64,000 nucleotides of DNA from Owenia fusiformis. Taxonomy: Eukaryota; Annelida; Polychaeta; Sabellida; Oweniidae. Below the pieces are notes generated by a model, which did no database searches, was not told where the DNA came from, and worked only from the letters and a program-made list of their open reading frames with translations. The translations under genes were made by a program, and so were the position numbers. The DNA lies in assembly GCA_903813345.2 (NCBI GenBank), contig CAIIXF020000010.1:27054425-27118424 (forward strand), read 5' to 3'. Shown piece by piece: positions 47,993 to 60,100 of this stretch. Within the stretch, counting starts at the first letter, position 1. Each line of letters opens with the position of its first letter.

Positions 47993-48166
47993 GCCTCGTT
48001 CACATTTGATCTACGGCAACCATACGATGCCGTAGCTTCTCAAAATCGAGATAAATATATAGCATAAAATATAGAGATTAGCAATACGATGTAAATTCTT
48101 TATGTCGAAGTTGAAGTTACGACCACCGTACCCATGCGACTGCCGTAGATCAAATGTGACCGAGGC
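47993..48166. mobile_element. 174-bp MITE with 26-bp inverted ends in the presumptive forkhead 3' UTR
   Basis: Left GCCTCGTTCACATTTGATCT and reversed right GCCTCGGTCACATTTGATCT continue as ACGGCA on both sides, 25 of 26 positions identical. It lies between the forkhead stop (47645) and the first AATAAA (48371). No clear target duplication. Confidence 0.8.
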
Positions 48167-48370
48167 TTAAGTGAAGTGCAGGACCAGGATATTTTACCAA
48201 GAATTTCAAATATTAAGAATTTATTTTTAACTTTAAACCAATCCATTTAATGGCTAAAGCAATCATTCTTCTGCAGAAGTTTTATTGGAAGACATATCTC
48301 ATCTGATACGAAGTTATTGAAAACGGCGCAGATTCCTGAATTCCGAAAGATGGGGTTTCATTGAGCTTCA

Positions 48371-48376
48371 AATAAA
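48371..48376 (+). terminator. Candidate poly(A) signal of the forkhead gene (proximal)
   Basis: AATAAA about 0.73 kb after the forkhead stop codon. A second AATAAA lies at 48632-48637. Which is used cannot be told from sequence. Confidence 0.45.
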
Positions 48377-48639
48377 TATACTGGCCACTGGACAGTCTAA
48401 GTACTGATTAAAACATTATTATTTATTAGCCTCAGATTTATTGTCTTAAATATTTCTTGGTTAAGTTCTTTACTTTGTACAATGCTAAAGCTTGTACTTT
48501 ACTATGGAATATTTTGATATGTCTTGGTAGAATGTTATGCTTCTGTACTTTTTCTAAATTAGACACTTCATTTTTTTAATACAGCAATTAAAACATTTGT
48601 GATATTTGTTAACTTTCCGTCAGATTATTTGAATAAACA

Positions 48640-49240
48640 TTTAGTCATATGAATAACAGTGTTTGATTTTGTCATGTTGTTAAGATCATGGTCATACATT
48701 TGCAAAAGATGGTTCGTAATATTTGTCCACTGTACAGCAGATTTTGTGAATACACATCTTTATTTTATTTGACATAAATACACATTTTGATAGATTAAAT
48801 TAATTATATTCAGTAGGCTAGTGTCATTTTAATTTATTCTGTTACATGGTAAATAAGATATAATCAAAAACAATTCAAATACGAAAAATTGCCTTTTACG
48901 AAATACGTACAATAACAAAAAGTCTTAGTGTAAATAAACTATTCAGTAATTAAAAATATATCATTCAGCCTTTCAAAACAAATATTTGCCAAAAGTTCGT
49001 AACTAAAAAGATGATGACCAAGCAATAGTAATTGCTTCAAATCTAATATTACAAATCTAACAATCACTTTCATCAGCTGTGCACTGTATACTGTATAATT
49101 CAAAATCAAAATGAACATATATGAAATATGAATTTATTTTCGAAACCATATGTTCATGATCTGGGGAGTATAAATTTAGCTAATATTACATTTGCGACCG
49201 ATAATTTGTGAAGAATAGTTAATATTTGGACAATATTAAA
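48640..49240. other. Intergenic, nothing recognised
   Basis: AT-rich sequence between the distal forkhead poly(A) signal and the promoter-like module; no open frame or repeat stood out. Confidence 0.4.
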
Positions 49241-49316
49241 AATCTACCCTGCGCGCAGAGTCTAGTTAAACTCTTAAGTTAAGCTCTCTTTTAAAGTGTG
49301 CGCCAAAGTTTAAAAC

Positions 49317-49380
49317 TGCGCAGGCGCACCGCTCTCGCTAAACTATATAAAGAGATTACCAGGTACACGATTCAGAGGTA
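49317..49380 (+). promoter_or_regulatory. Core-promoter-like module: NRF1-type site plus TATA box
   Basis: TGCGCAGGCGCA at 49317-49328 matches the NRF1 palindromic consensus. A second half-similar CTGCGCGCAG lies near 49250. TATATAAA follows at 49344-49351 on the plus strand, placing a start site near 49374. A GTAAGC donor-like sequence occurs at 49378. No open frame follows on the plus strand, so the transcript would be non-coding or spliced to something unrecognised. It lies between the convergent forkhead and HYKK genes, beyond both stop codons. Confidence 0.45.
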
Positions 49381-49879
49381 AGCCAGGAAGGCGAACGATC
49401 TTCGTCTCTTGATGATTTCCCATATAATCGTAACCAGGGAAGTTTCACCATTGAAATTGAAAATTACTATTTGATATACTTTGTAGATGTTATTTATGAA
49501 GCTATTTAGTGTTTGCATCAATCAAATGGCTCATTTTGAACATATAAAAAGTATTTGTGTTTTGTTTCCCAGGGAATTGTATTGTATGTAGTACACAAAT
49601 AAATAGTGTACATTATACAGTACTTGAATAGCCTGGTTTACATAATATTGATGGGCATGCTGATTACATGCACACGAGTACATGAATGAATGCAAGTACG
49701 TAGCTTGCATACCTAAATAAAAAATAAACTCTTCTAATCCCTAATGTAAACACGGCGGTATACGTAGCCCGATTTATCGGGGACTTTAAGAAGTAAAGTC
49801 AAACGAATGCAAAGGGTATTAAAAATCTATCTGTAAATTCAATTTTAGCAGGAATCGTGTTCCTCTTGTCTAATGGTAT

Positions 49880-52800
49880 TTAGTTCTGGTAGGATTTTGT
49901 AATATCTTGCCATGTTGCATACAACGAGGTAGAAGGACAATTCCACAGCTTTTTCAATACTATCCATCCATTCTTCTGTCCAGTCAATAAGTACGTATTC
50001 CCTGGATCACGTTTGGAGTAAGAAAGGCCCAAGACCAAACTTTGCGCAAACCGAGCTGCCACACAAACCCTCAAGACTTCAAACTCAGTCTTGTTTATTT
50101 CAAATTCGGATTCATATCCAGCCAGAAAATGGCCTCCTACATGTAATGGGTCAACAATGCTGCTCTCCAACATAAGGTAACAAATTCCAATTGCTACATC
50201 AAAGACATAGTAGGAGCTGCATGAGTCGCCAAAGTCCAACACTCCAAACACTTCGTAGAGTTCATGTGATTGCAGGTCCGTGCTCTCACTTGATTGTCCT
50301 GTTGACTTCACAAGGAGATTGTAGTCGGTGAAATCTCCATGGATTATTCCTGAAAGGAAACCAGACCCAGAGCTTTATAACTTACCATTACCAATGAAAC
50401 ATGTGTTCCAATGTGTACCAATGTTCAAAAAGTGTACCGAGACAAATATGGATGACTTTGTGAACGAAAAGGAATATTCTTGACATTTGGTCACCTGACA
50501 GACAATATAATAGTTATTAAGATCTGAATGTGGTTTTTGTCCAAACATACATATATGATATACTCTGTGAGTGATGAAGAACTATATTTGAAATTTGATC
50601 ATCTGGACGAATAATCATAATCATCTGAATCGTCTAACAGGCAATTTATTTCAAGAGAGAAGCTTGTTCAAGTACCATCACCCATTTTTCAATGTTAGGG
50701 ATTGTATGAACTTCTCGATCTTTATGAAAGTCATAGAGCATATCATCTAAATTGTCAAATTTCTCAGTAAGTAATTTACTTTCATAATATGAAGATTACC
50801 TTTTCTCATTTTCTCATAGTTAGTCACTACTTGTTTTTGAAACTGCTCAATGATATCTTGTATTAGTTTGTTGTCATCAGGTGTTGAGAGTACATGAAGA
50901 AGATCGGCTAGTTTAGGTACACTGGTCATGTTCCACATTGTCTGATAGTCTTCATAAGCTGGATGTTCAAAGTTGCTTTCCTAAGGGGAAAACAGTAAAA
51001 TGTAAACATACAATTATTTGAATAACAAAGGGAGTCGTTTAACAAAAGGGTGTAGACAGTGCATTTGCATGATTAAATTAATCTTTTTCAATTGTTATAT
51101 CCGTGTTATATCTCTTTTATGGTTTTTGCCTATCCCACATCGTTTGAAACTGAATGCTCTCATTGTGGGATCCACAGCCTTTTCTATCCTTTTGGAATAG
51201 TTCAGACTCTCAAAAGCGTTAGGTAAAGAGGGACCCTGATAAATCAGAATGGAATGCTCTATCTTGTGTGAGTACTGGTACCTACAACTATTTTTGATGA
51301 TATGAGTATTAGCTATTTTTCTTCAACATGTATTGTAGTGACCTCAGTATGAATGAAATGTCCATTGGTGTTTGGTCTTGGATTGTGATAATGGTTAAAA
51401 CAGTTGAATGGTGAGGGGAAAGGGTGTATCAGACATTATTTCTTTTCAAGTTAGATCATGATTTTTGGATATATGGGGCTTGGGATTTTTTATGATTGGT
51501 ACCACTTAGAGTTTGCTCTTTCTTGCTAGTTTTTCATTTCAACTTTTGGTCCCTTTCCTTTGGCAATTGTGCTTACATGTATATGTTGAAATGTCATAAT
51601 CACTGGCATGGTGCCTCAAAAGCAGATGTCCAATGTTGTTTTTTAATCTTGTTTTTATATTTTGTGATTGTTATATTTTAGAAGATTCTGTGACACAGAA
51701 ATAAGATATCAGTAATAATCAAATCAATGAATCAAATAAAAAATATCAACCATATGTCACTGCATTACATAACTAAACTTAAACTGTCAATCATATGAAT
51801 TATCGTATTTTGATATAATAAAAGCATTTTCGTAACATTCAAAGAGTGACAGACGAATCAGGAGCAAATTAAGCAATCAATGTACATACATAGACGTTTA
51901 TTACAATTAACTACTATGCATACCTTGAGAATTTTATGCACGTTCCCCATCATCTTGCCAGCACTATGGAACAAGTGTGCTGTGTGTGGAACACTGTTTA
52001 GTGTCTTTCCTGGAATGTATGTTAACAGGCGCACCACGTGTCTTCCATACATCCTGTCTCTATTATCTTCTTTAATAAAATTCGGCATGGATTATTTATC
52101 AAAAAGAAATAAACTGGCTACTAGAATATTATGATGCCCATATACTAGTATAGTCTTAATTTGTAATAGCATCTTTTCACAGGAAAAACAGAATTGTGAT
52201 GATAACTAGATTATTTAATGATTGACATCACGATAGAACCCAAAATATCAGATGCCAAAATGTAAAAGAGGTGAATATTTTGATCTTTCTCTAGATTTTA
52301 ACAGAAGTCTCACAGATCTTGCGTTTTCTATTTGAATCACATATCAAGAATCCTAGCATACGATTTGCTGTTTTTGAGATTTCAATAAGTCAATTAATTG
52401 CCGTTAGATATATCGTATGAATATACATGTGGGTTAGTAATTTGTATGGTGGTCGGTAAGACATTACATTTGGTTTCGGTTTGGTCAATTTCTATTTATA
52501 ACCTGAAGCTTATTTGAACACTGTTCATACCTGCATTGCTGACCCATCCTTCCTGCTGGGACGTTGGTGTGTAGATGGTCTCCATTGACTGGTCATCGCC
52601 ATGGGTGTTGAGCACAGGTCTAGGACAAGGAATACCATGATCAGCTAACAGACCTTGGAATAAATGCTCTGCAGCTGGAAATATGATTTTCACAGTCAGA
52701 TTGACTTCTAAATCACTTGGCGTGATATTGATGAATGCTTCTTATATCATGGTTGGAAATATTATCATATATTGTCATGTGTAAATATTGTCATATACCT

Positions 52801-53194
52801 GTATGATTTGTTTGAGAATCTATCGAGTTTGTGATCTTTAACGTGTATCCATGTGGCCAAAGAGTTTCAACATTAGGGTTGTTGTTGACATCCTTCACTG
52901 TCACATAGTAGTTCTTATCACTGTAACTGACCAATGGTGTGATAGAAGTTACCTATTAACAAGATAGAAATTCATGAATAAAATGAAGTAAAACACACCA
53001 TGTTTTTTAGACTCTGGTTTGTTTTGACTGGCAATTATTTTGATTTCAAAGTGATAATAAAAACAATGGTTCTAGATTACCTCCATTCCATATAAGATTG
53101 TTACCAAGTCCTCTGCCACACGTTCATTCATCTGCGGTGGATGGACATATCCTATTTGGTCATACTGTGTTGGAAATCCTTCACCATTTGCCAT
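49880..53194 (-). CDS. HYKK: Hydroxylysine kinase (HYKK/AGPHD1), 6 coding exons
   Basis: Aminoglycoside-phosphotransferase-fold kinase. The known family reaction is GTP-dependent phosphorylation of 5-hydroxy-L-lysine in lysine/collagen breakdown. Exons in transcript order: 53194-53081, 52952-52799, 52674-52531, 52069-51924, 50980-50800, 50349-49880; total 1209 nt, 402 residues plus TAA (human about 373), with all GT/AG ends and phases consistent. Visible motifs: the N-lobe segment SYSDKNYYVTV and GYTLKITNS, matching the family's YDDQNFHVYV and YVLKISN; VVRLLTYIPGK; the catalytic loop HGDFTDYN (residues 250-257, H-G-D...N signature); and the metal-binding VLDFGDS (DFGD at 285-288). The C-terminal VGGHFLAGYES matches the family's VGGHVLAGFES. 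No signal peptide or membrane segment. All key catalytic residues are present, so an active enzyme is expected. Confidence 0.94.
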
Positions 53195-53640
53195 TGTAAT
53201 ATGTTTCCTGCTCAAGCTTTCTTAATTAAATGGAATGATAAAATGAGTTCATCTTCACTTGTGTTGTATCTACGGGGGTCGTTCAAAAATAAAAACATTA
53301 ATTTCATGTTTATCAAAGGATCAAAATGGATTTTTCGGAATTGATGACAGGATGCCAAATATTATGAGTTTGTTCATTGTAGGCCTTCTTAAAGTTACAT
53401 TTTTAGTTATTACGGAGGAGATCCAGATAGGGCTAAATCGTTTTCGATTTATAACTTTTGGGGTTATTTTGGCATAGCTGTCATGCTTTAGCGCGGTGAA
53501 GAAAACAAGTTGCAATAAGCGAACCATAAAGTTATATAAAGACAAAGAACATGCACATGACCCATACCATGAAATGAAATCAGGTCCTAACGGTGGATGG
53601 ATTATTTATGATATTGTAAAATACTAGATTTATCACAGTA

Positions 53641-53980
53641 GTTCCTTTTCATTTCATTTCATTTCATTTGAGTTACATATCTCACACAGACACCAAAGGG
53701 CATATACGTGTGGTAGGATAATGTAACTTGATATCCTAAGGTAGAAACAGCTCCCCGTATTAATCTGACAGGAGCTGGTATCTTTATCCTGGCTAGAACC
53801 ATAGACAGTTCAAGCCAGCACAGGCCTTTTATCGAGTTAGTATCACTCTAGTAATCAACTTCTCTGGTGCGCTAGTTAGCTTGAGCTGGCTCCTGTCGCC
53901 GCAAGCTGGGATTGAACCCAGGATCTTGGCATCAGAAGTCCAGAGTGCTAACCTTTACACCGAAGACGGGAGGGTCCTTT
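53641..53980 (-). mobile_element. tRNA-derived SINE with ATGAA-repeat tail
   Basis: On the minus strand the head carries a TAGCACTCTGG box A-like motif (53950-53940) and GGTTCAATCCC box B (53918-53908), with the spacing of a tRNA gene, followed by about 240 nt of body and a 3' tail of repeated ATGAA ending near 53645. This is the layout of an RNA polymerase III SINE. A possible short tccttt duplication at the ends is too weak to rely on. Confidence 0.7.
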
Positions 53981-54344
53981 AAGGGAGCATTGTTACCTAA
54001 GTACTAGTTCAACCTAGAAAACCTAAATTCACCTTTCAAACAGAACTGATTTTGAATAATTGAAACAAAAATACCAAATATTGAAATCCATGAAAACAGT
54101 AAATAGCAATTTATTTCATAAAGTAGAATGTAAAATAATACAAAAGCAGTTTGATATGACCTAAGTTATTTGAATTGTGCATGTAACCACGAGCTTTAAA
54201 ATATCTGCTTCAATTTTGTCATGAAGTTGAATAAAAAAGTATTCAAGTCATGAATTTTAAGATTGATCGTATATTTTCAGATGTTTACATAATTAGAATG
54301 ATTGTACTGCTACAATAAAACGGTTGTCAGAAACCATCAATGGT

Positions 54345-54755
54345 TAAGGCTCAGCTGAAAAGTAACATTTTAGTAAAAAAATTGCTATACCTGCACATGT
54401 TATTTTCTGGTACAAAATTAAGTATGAGGGCATTTCTGTATTTCCTTGCTTTCTTCAGGAAAGTATCATTACATTGTTTACTTTTAATAAACCTGGAAAC
54501 AGGTCAATGGTAGCTCCTGTGTTGTGTGGAAACTTTGAAAGAAACTTTGGAAAAATAGAAAGTGTAAAATATCAGAATTTTCTGGAGTTCCCATTGACCT
54601 CCTACCAGATATACTACAAGAAGACAATGTAATGACACTTTCCTGAAAAAAGCAAGGAAAATAACACATGCCTTCATACTTTATAGTTTACCAGAAAATA
54701 ACATGTGCAGGTATAGCAATTTTTTACCAAAATGTTACTTTCCAGCTGAACCTTA
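54345..54755. repeat. 411-bp near-palindrome
   Basis: Left arm (taaggctcagctgaaaagta, ttgctatacctgcacatgtt, tttcttcaggaaagt) is mirrored by the right arm ending agctgaacctta, with inner pairing of ggtcaatggtagctcc. Between HYKK and the adhesion GPCR. Probably a palindromic MITE. Confidence 0.8.
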
Positions 54756-55259
54756 GAATCCTGAAAATGTGAAGGCCATTGGGTTAAAATTGGCAATTTA
54801 CCACCCGTTGCAGCTACATTTGTATGTTTGAACAGTTTGATATAAATCTTGATTTTATACATGGAAATTAATAAAGCCTATCTTACCATATGCAGTCTAT
54901 GAAATGTTCCACCATGCTGAGCTTTCTCAATTCACAATATGAATACACATTTAAATCATTGTATTGCTTTTTACGTTTCATGAATTGAACTTTTACAATG
55001 AACAAGTGCACCACAATAGTTATGAAAAGTAAGTTCAAATATACAAATACGAGGGGCGATTTAAAAGAAATGAAAACATACTAGTCTGAGTGCAGAATGA
55101 GCCTTAAAAATGGATAGTTCATAACGTGAGTGTTTGAGTGACATTTATGTAAAACCAAATAAAGGTAATAATTCTAGAATGTACCTTTATGCAAAAACCA
55201 GCCGGTAAAACCAACCATTCAATCGCTTCGCCTGCCCAGAGACATCTGTTTTATATGTA

Positions 55260-55579
55260 GTGTGTCTCAAAAAAATGTTACACTTACAAAAAGGTCAATA
55301 TCTTTCATGATTTTTCATCACAAACTGACCTAAATGAACTTCTGCAAAAATAATTGATGGAATCAGTGTGATATTGCAATTCATGTGTGCATGGACAAGG
55401 GTACCTCAGATTTGCTTTGGAGAACATGTTTATGCGGACAGACCCATGGCCAATGATCATATGTAAGACAAATAGGAAAATTACAGAATGACTGAGTTAA
55501 AGGTCAATCTTCTACGTCAAAAGTCAAAATTATGAAAGATATTGAACTTTTTGTAAGTGTAACATTTTTTGAGACACTG
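55260..55579. mobile_element. TA-flanked mariner-type MITE, 320 bp, long inverted ends
   Basis: Left GTGTGTCTCAAAAAAATGTT and reversed right CAGTGTCTCAAAAAATGTTA continue in parallel for about 60 bp (acacttacaaaaa, caatatctttcat). TA borders both ends (55258-55259, 55580-55581). Confidence 0.8.
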
Positions 55580-55581
55580 TA

Positions 55582-56635
55582 GTTGTAGCAAGGAAAAAGA
55601 TAATAGACTAGATGAGCTAAGGTTGCCAAACTTATGGAGGGGAGTGTAACACTTTCTTTAACTGGGCATATTTTAATTTGCATAACTATTAGATACATAA
55701 GGGTGATGTGAAAATTGAACCGCTAAAAAAGATGAATATTAAGTTAAAGCGAACTTTCTCCTATACCCGCTATGCTATCTGACCCGAACGAGCCACCTGG
55801 TGGTGAAACTGGTAACTACCTACTTGCATCTGAGTCATTGGCTTGTTTGCCTTGAATTCAATCTGGTTTATCTTACTGTACAATAAAGATGACTGGCTTG
55901 CTTCCAAAGCATTTAAAGGCTAATGTTCTTAAACCATTAAAGGGTGATATTATTAAAACATAGGCTACATTTGCATCATTTTAAAGATATTTAAGATGTT
56001 TTCATTTGTCACTAGAAACTGTAATTGGACAAGAGTCTGGACACTTGGGTAGCCCAGAAGAGTTGGGCTCTCACAAAAGAACATTGCATTTCAGCGTATG
56101 CCTGTATATCAGAAATTTTTGGCCGAGATAGTGACTACCATATGTTCAAAAAGTATGTTCCCTGTAGTCAATCATGTCGCTGGTGATGTAGAATATAGCG
56201 GCTTGTGATCTAGACTCCATGGATGTGTATGAACTGTCATTATGAAGCATCCTGTAGAAAAGGTTTGCCTGTCGATTTATCATTCCATTCATTTGTCCTT
56301 AAGATAAACAAATACTGTCTAATTTGGTCCAAATTTTTAGTGATGCCTTATGGGCAGAGGACCTCTATCCGACCGAGAATAACTTTTCCGAGTGTATATC
56401 TGGTCAGTTCAAAATGGCTGCCACATTTCATAAAAACATACTTTATACCATACAGTATCAGAGATTCTCACTTCCCTCACAGGATTTGTTTTAAAAAATA
56501 TTGAATTCATTGCGAGACACTACTACTTTTTGAATTGAGGAGACGTCGACAAGCACGTAAGTTAAACTTCTGACATTTATTTGAAAGTGGCCTACATATC
56601 GGCTCTTATCTATTCATTTATTTGTGAAATAAAAG
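55582..56635. other. Intergenic, nothing recognised
   Basis: Between the MITE and the mariner relic; only short chance open frames (for example 56223-56504) without family resemblance. Confidence 0.4.
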
Positions 56636-56639
56636 TATA

Positions 56640-56998
56640 CCTAGCGGGAGTACCCGGATGATAAAACAAGAATAACTTTTTTTTTCATTGTTACTAAAAA
56701 GCTGAACTTTTTACATGATAGAGAATTTATTTACTAATTAGAGTAACATTGCTAGAATTTACTGAGATATTTTAGATACCATGCTCTAAATGCTCTCCAT
56801 CACCATCGATGCAGCACTGGATACGCTTCTAGAAATCGGAAAGTAAAACAAATTTTCTCAAAAATGCAATAGATCCCGAGTGAATCTTTCAGAAGTTATA
56901 ATAATCAAAGTGTCTATCAGAAGAATATTCCTTCATTATTCAAAGTTATTCTACATTTGTCTGGGTTCAATTTTCAAGTGTTTCGGGACAGTCTGTAT
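56640..56998 (-). mobile_element. Internally deleted mariner/IS630-type transposon
   Basis: The minus strand begins ATACAGACTGTCCCGAAACA, a mariner-like terminal sequence, and ends near TCCGGGTACTCCCGCTAGGT, with AGAATAACTTT near both ends. Near 56830-56770 it encodes RIQCCIDGDGEHLEHGI and a stop, which fits the C-terminus of IS630/Tc1-mariner transposases (RIxxCIxxxGxHFEH). The rest of the transposase is missing. Confidence 0.55.
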
Positions 56999-57042
56999 AG
57001 TTCTTAGTAAAATCACAAATATCAGCTATTGAACACATAAAG

Positions 57043-57048
57043 TTTATT
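57043..57048 (-). terminator. Candidate poly(A) signal of the adhesion GPCR gene
   Basis: AATAAA on the minus strand about 100 nt after the TAG at 57146-57148, the nearest canonical signal downstream. Confidence 0.5.
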
Positions 57049-57145
57049 TCCTTAATCTACTGCTTTGAATGCAGGTGTTATATTTCAGTGTTATAATAAG
57101 CTAGTATGTACAATTTCATTACATATCATATGGACAACACATGAA

Positions 57146-60100
57146 CTATATATCTTGTAAAACAACATCTTCAAAATTCTGTACAATGATCCTTGGCGTT
57201 CTGCTTTGCTGTCTTCTCTTTGTTTGTTTACCTCCCTCCACCCAGGAGTTCTCCTTCTGCACTTTTAACACTTCATTCCCAGTGAAGAGAACCTCACTTT
57301 GAGTACTTGCTCTTCTCACAAATTGTCTTTCACATAATTTGAAACTATTTGCAGACGTTGAACTTGATGTTCTTGCAATACTACCAATCCTTGATCTGGA
57401 ACTACTGTATCCACTAGTTACACTGTTTGAAGATACACTATTTGACCTTAATGATTCTCTTTTTGACCTTGATGATCTATTGCTTGACCTCGATGACCCA
57501 TTGTCTGACAGTGATGATCCACTGTTTGGTCTTGATGATACCCTGTTTGATCTTGATGATTCAATGCTTGACCTTGATGATCCACTGTTTAATCTTGAAA
57601 CATTGTCAGATGTGCATGATTCACTGTTTGATGCAGATCTTTCTTTATTGCTGGACCTAGTGTTATATTTTGACCTTGTTCTACCATAATGAGATACATT
57701 GTTTTTGGTTTCAACTAAATGATTATCACCGTTAAATGAGTACTTACTTAATGACGAAGGTGACCTCAAAGAGAGAATGTCAGAATTATCTAAGTCAGAA
57801 TAATCACCTGCATCTAGATCTTCCAATACTCCAGTATTGTCCCTTAGAGAAATATTACTGCAACTAAGCTGTGCTGTGTACAGTGATACAGCTTTCTCTA
57901 TCATTTTAGTTTCCGATGGATTCTCATTATCATGTTCAAAACTTGCATTATCCGACCCATGCATGGTACTCTCTATTATACATACATCATTTTTAGAAAA
58001 TTTTGAATTAGAGTGTTCACGTTCCTGTCTTTTTGGCGCGTTTTCAGCTTCTTCGAGAATTGGCATAAATTGTTTCACTTCCAGGGAACTTTTAGCAGAA
58101 CTTCTCCGTGATTGGCCATCTTGACTGCTCAACTGTCCAGAGTTTATATGAGGCTGAAACAAAATTTGAAATTTTATTGCAATCATTATGACTAGTGCTA
58201 TCAATTCATTCTCCCACCAGATTCTGTCGCTTATAAACACATGGGCGTTCATTCGAAAGAGGGGCCAAGAAAAAATAGGTTCTTGTCAAATGATGTTTTG
58301 GCAAAAGCTTCAGGGCAAAATTGTATGACCAGGCCTAGTCCCTGTAAAGTTTTACAATATTAGGAAGACAATGCTAGGCATATGGAAACAAAATGCAATC
58401 TTTTTGTAACATTGCAATAACAACCCATCATAAAGGAGCTAAATATACATATTACAAATATGCGTCTGACCTGTTGGATTATAAATATAGTAACCAGACT
58501 TTTTTGCCAGAGTATAAGTAATGTTCGATATTTAATCGCTTTTTTAAATTTAACACTCTTGGCCCATAGCCGGTGGTCTAATTGGGTTAAATTCTTACCA
58601 CCGAGCTGGAGTTAAATTGTGAAGCATGTAATCTCACAGCGTTAGCTCTTTTCTTCGCCTCCCTTGCTACAGCTGTCCGCACCTCCGAGTTGCCAACGAT
58701 GAAGAACAAAAACACGAACACACCCTGGAATCAAGTATATCATTGTCAAATATTCGGACACACTACTGAACAGAACATAATAGAGCATAATAATGTAATA
58801 TTAAGTCACATGAACTGACACACAATATCACAGGACAAAACACAAACACACCTTGACCAAGTTCATGAACATGAGTACCACTGCGAAACAAGACTTTTAG
58901 TATATGGAGGGGAGACCCCAGTGTTGCCACATACCTGCATTGAATTGAGGATAGCAAATATATAACTGAATGCCACTAGTTCTTCTTTTACAGCTAATAA
59001 ACCAAACGCCCATGTCAAGCCAAGTATGGGAGTTAATGTCAGAGTTCCTTTTAATCCAGCTCTAAAATAAAATGCAAATTCATTACATATAGAGGTTATC
59101 CCAGGGAGGGATTGTATATTGGTTTCATAGGATACAGTCCCGACCGGGGATAACATTTGTATGTCCTGATAAGACAAAAACAAATTAAAAGATTAATGAC
59201 TAAAAATTATTTCACAGGACGAAACAGTTAAATCTCCGGGGAGGTAAATATGGGGAATGTAAGCGAGATGGATATAGCAAAAAGATATCACTTTTATCCA
59301 AGTGTTTCATACACCTCATATATCCGTAGATATGATGTATAGTGTATATAATATACGTACTTGACATGTTGGTAGTCCGATCGTTTATGTACAATGGTTG
59401 CCTTCATTATTGCCCTTACCACGAATGCCAATAGAACACTGTTCATCTGAAAAAGAAACCAACCTTTGTGTTTCATACTTTAAAGCTTCACACATTATAT
59501 TAATGAGAACCTAATAAGTAAGTTCGTATCGTAATTACAAATACTTCCCTTTCAATATTCAGAAGGGTTTCAGCTACTTACCAAGAGTATAAGAATGGCT
59601 GGTCCAGCGAATGCCCAAATAAGGCCTGTGTCAATAGATAGCCAGCAACTGAAAATATTGCAGAATGGGCCGATGAGCCTGCTAGTTAACAGAGAGTCTG
59701 AGCTATACATTTAAGATAACGTGTACGTAAACGTGTAGAATAGACCTTTCCCATAAACCCTGCCACTTTTTGGTATATGAAAGAAGCTATGATATATTGG
59801 CTAGATTGATGATGTCATAGGTTGTAGGTACCAATTTGTCTAATCAAAAATATCATATAGATTCGTTGATATATCAAAAGGTGGCAGGGATTGCTGGTTG
59901 TTTCTCTAGGGATGAGTTCTTCCTTCGTAGAATTTACTTGTCCGATTGAGTGATTGAGTATAAAGGTATGAGGTATGAGGAAGTTAGTTAGTTGTAATTA
60001 GATCCCTGGGAAACCAGCTTAATCATGGGCTGTACCAACTGGTTTAAGAGGGGAGAATAATCCTCGCTGGTCATAATAAGACACGTTCACGTTCTTTGAA

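Noticed and set aside
53900-53960. Functional tRNA gene on the minus strand
   Set aside because: Box A and B are present but the acceptor and D-arm pairing is not convincing and a tail with ATGAA repeats follows, so a SINE is the better reading.
57339-57689. Plus-strand Asp/Leu-rich open frame
   Set aside because: Complement of the Ser-rich receptor tail; the minus-strand frame is continuous with the 7TM exons.
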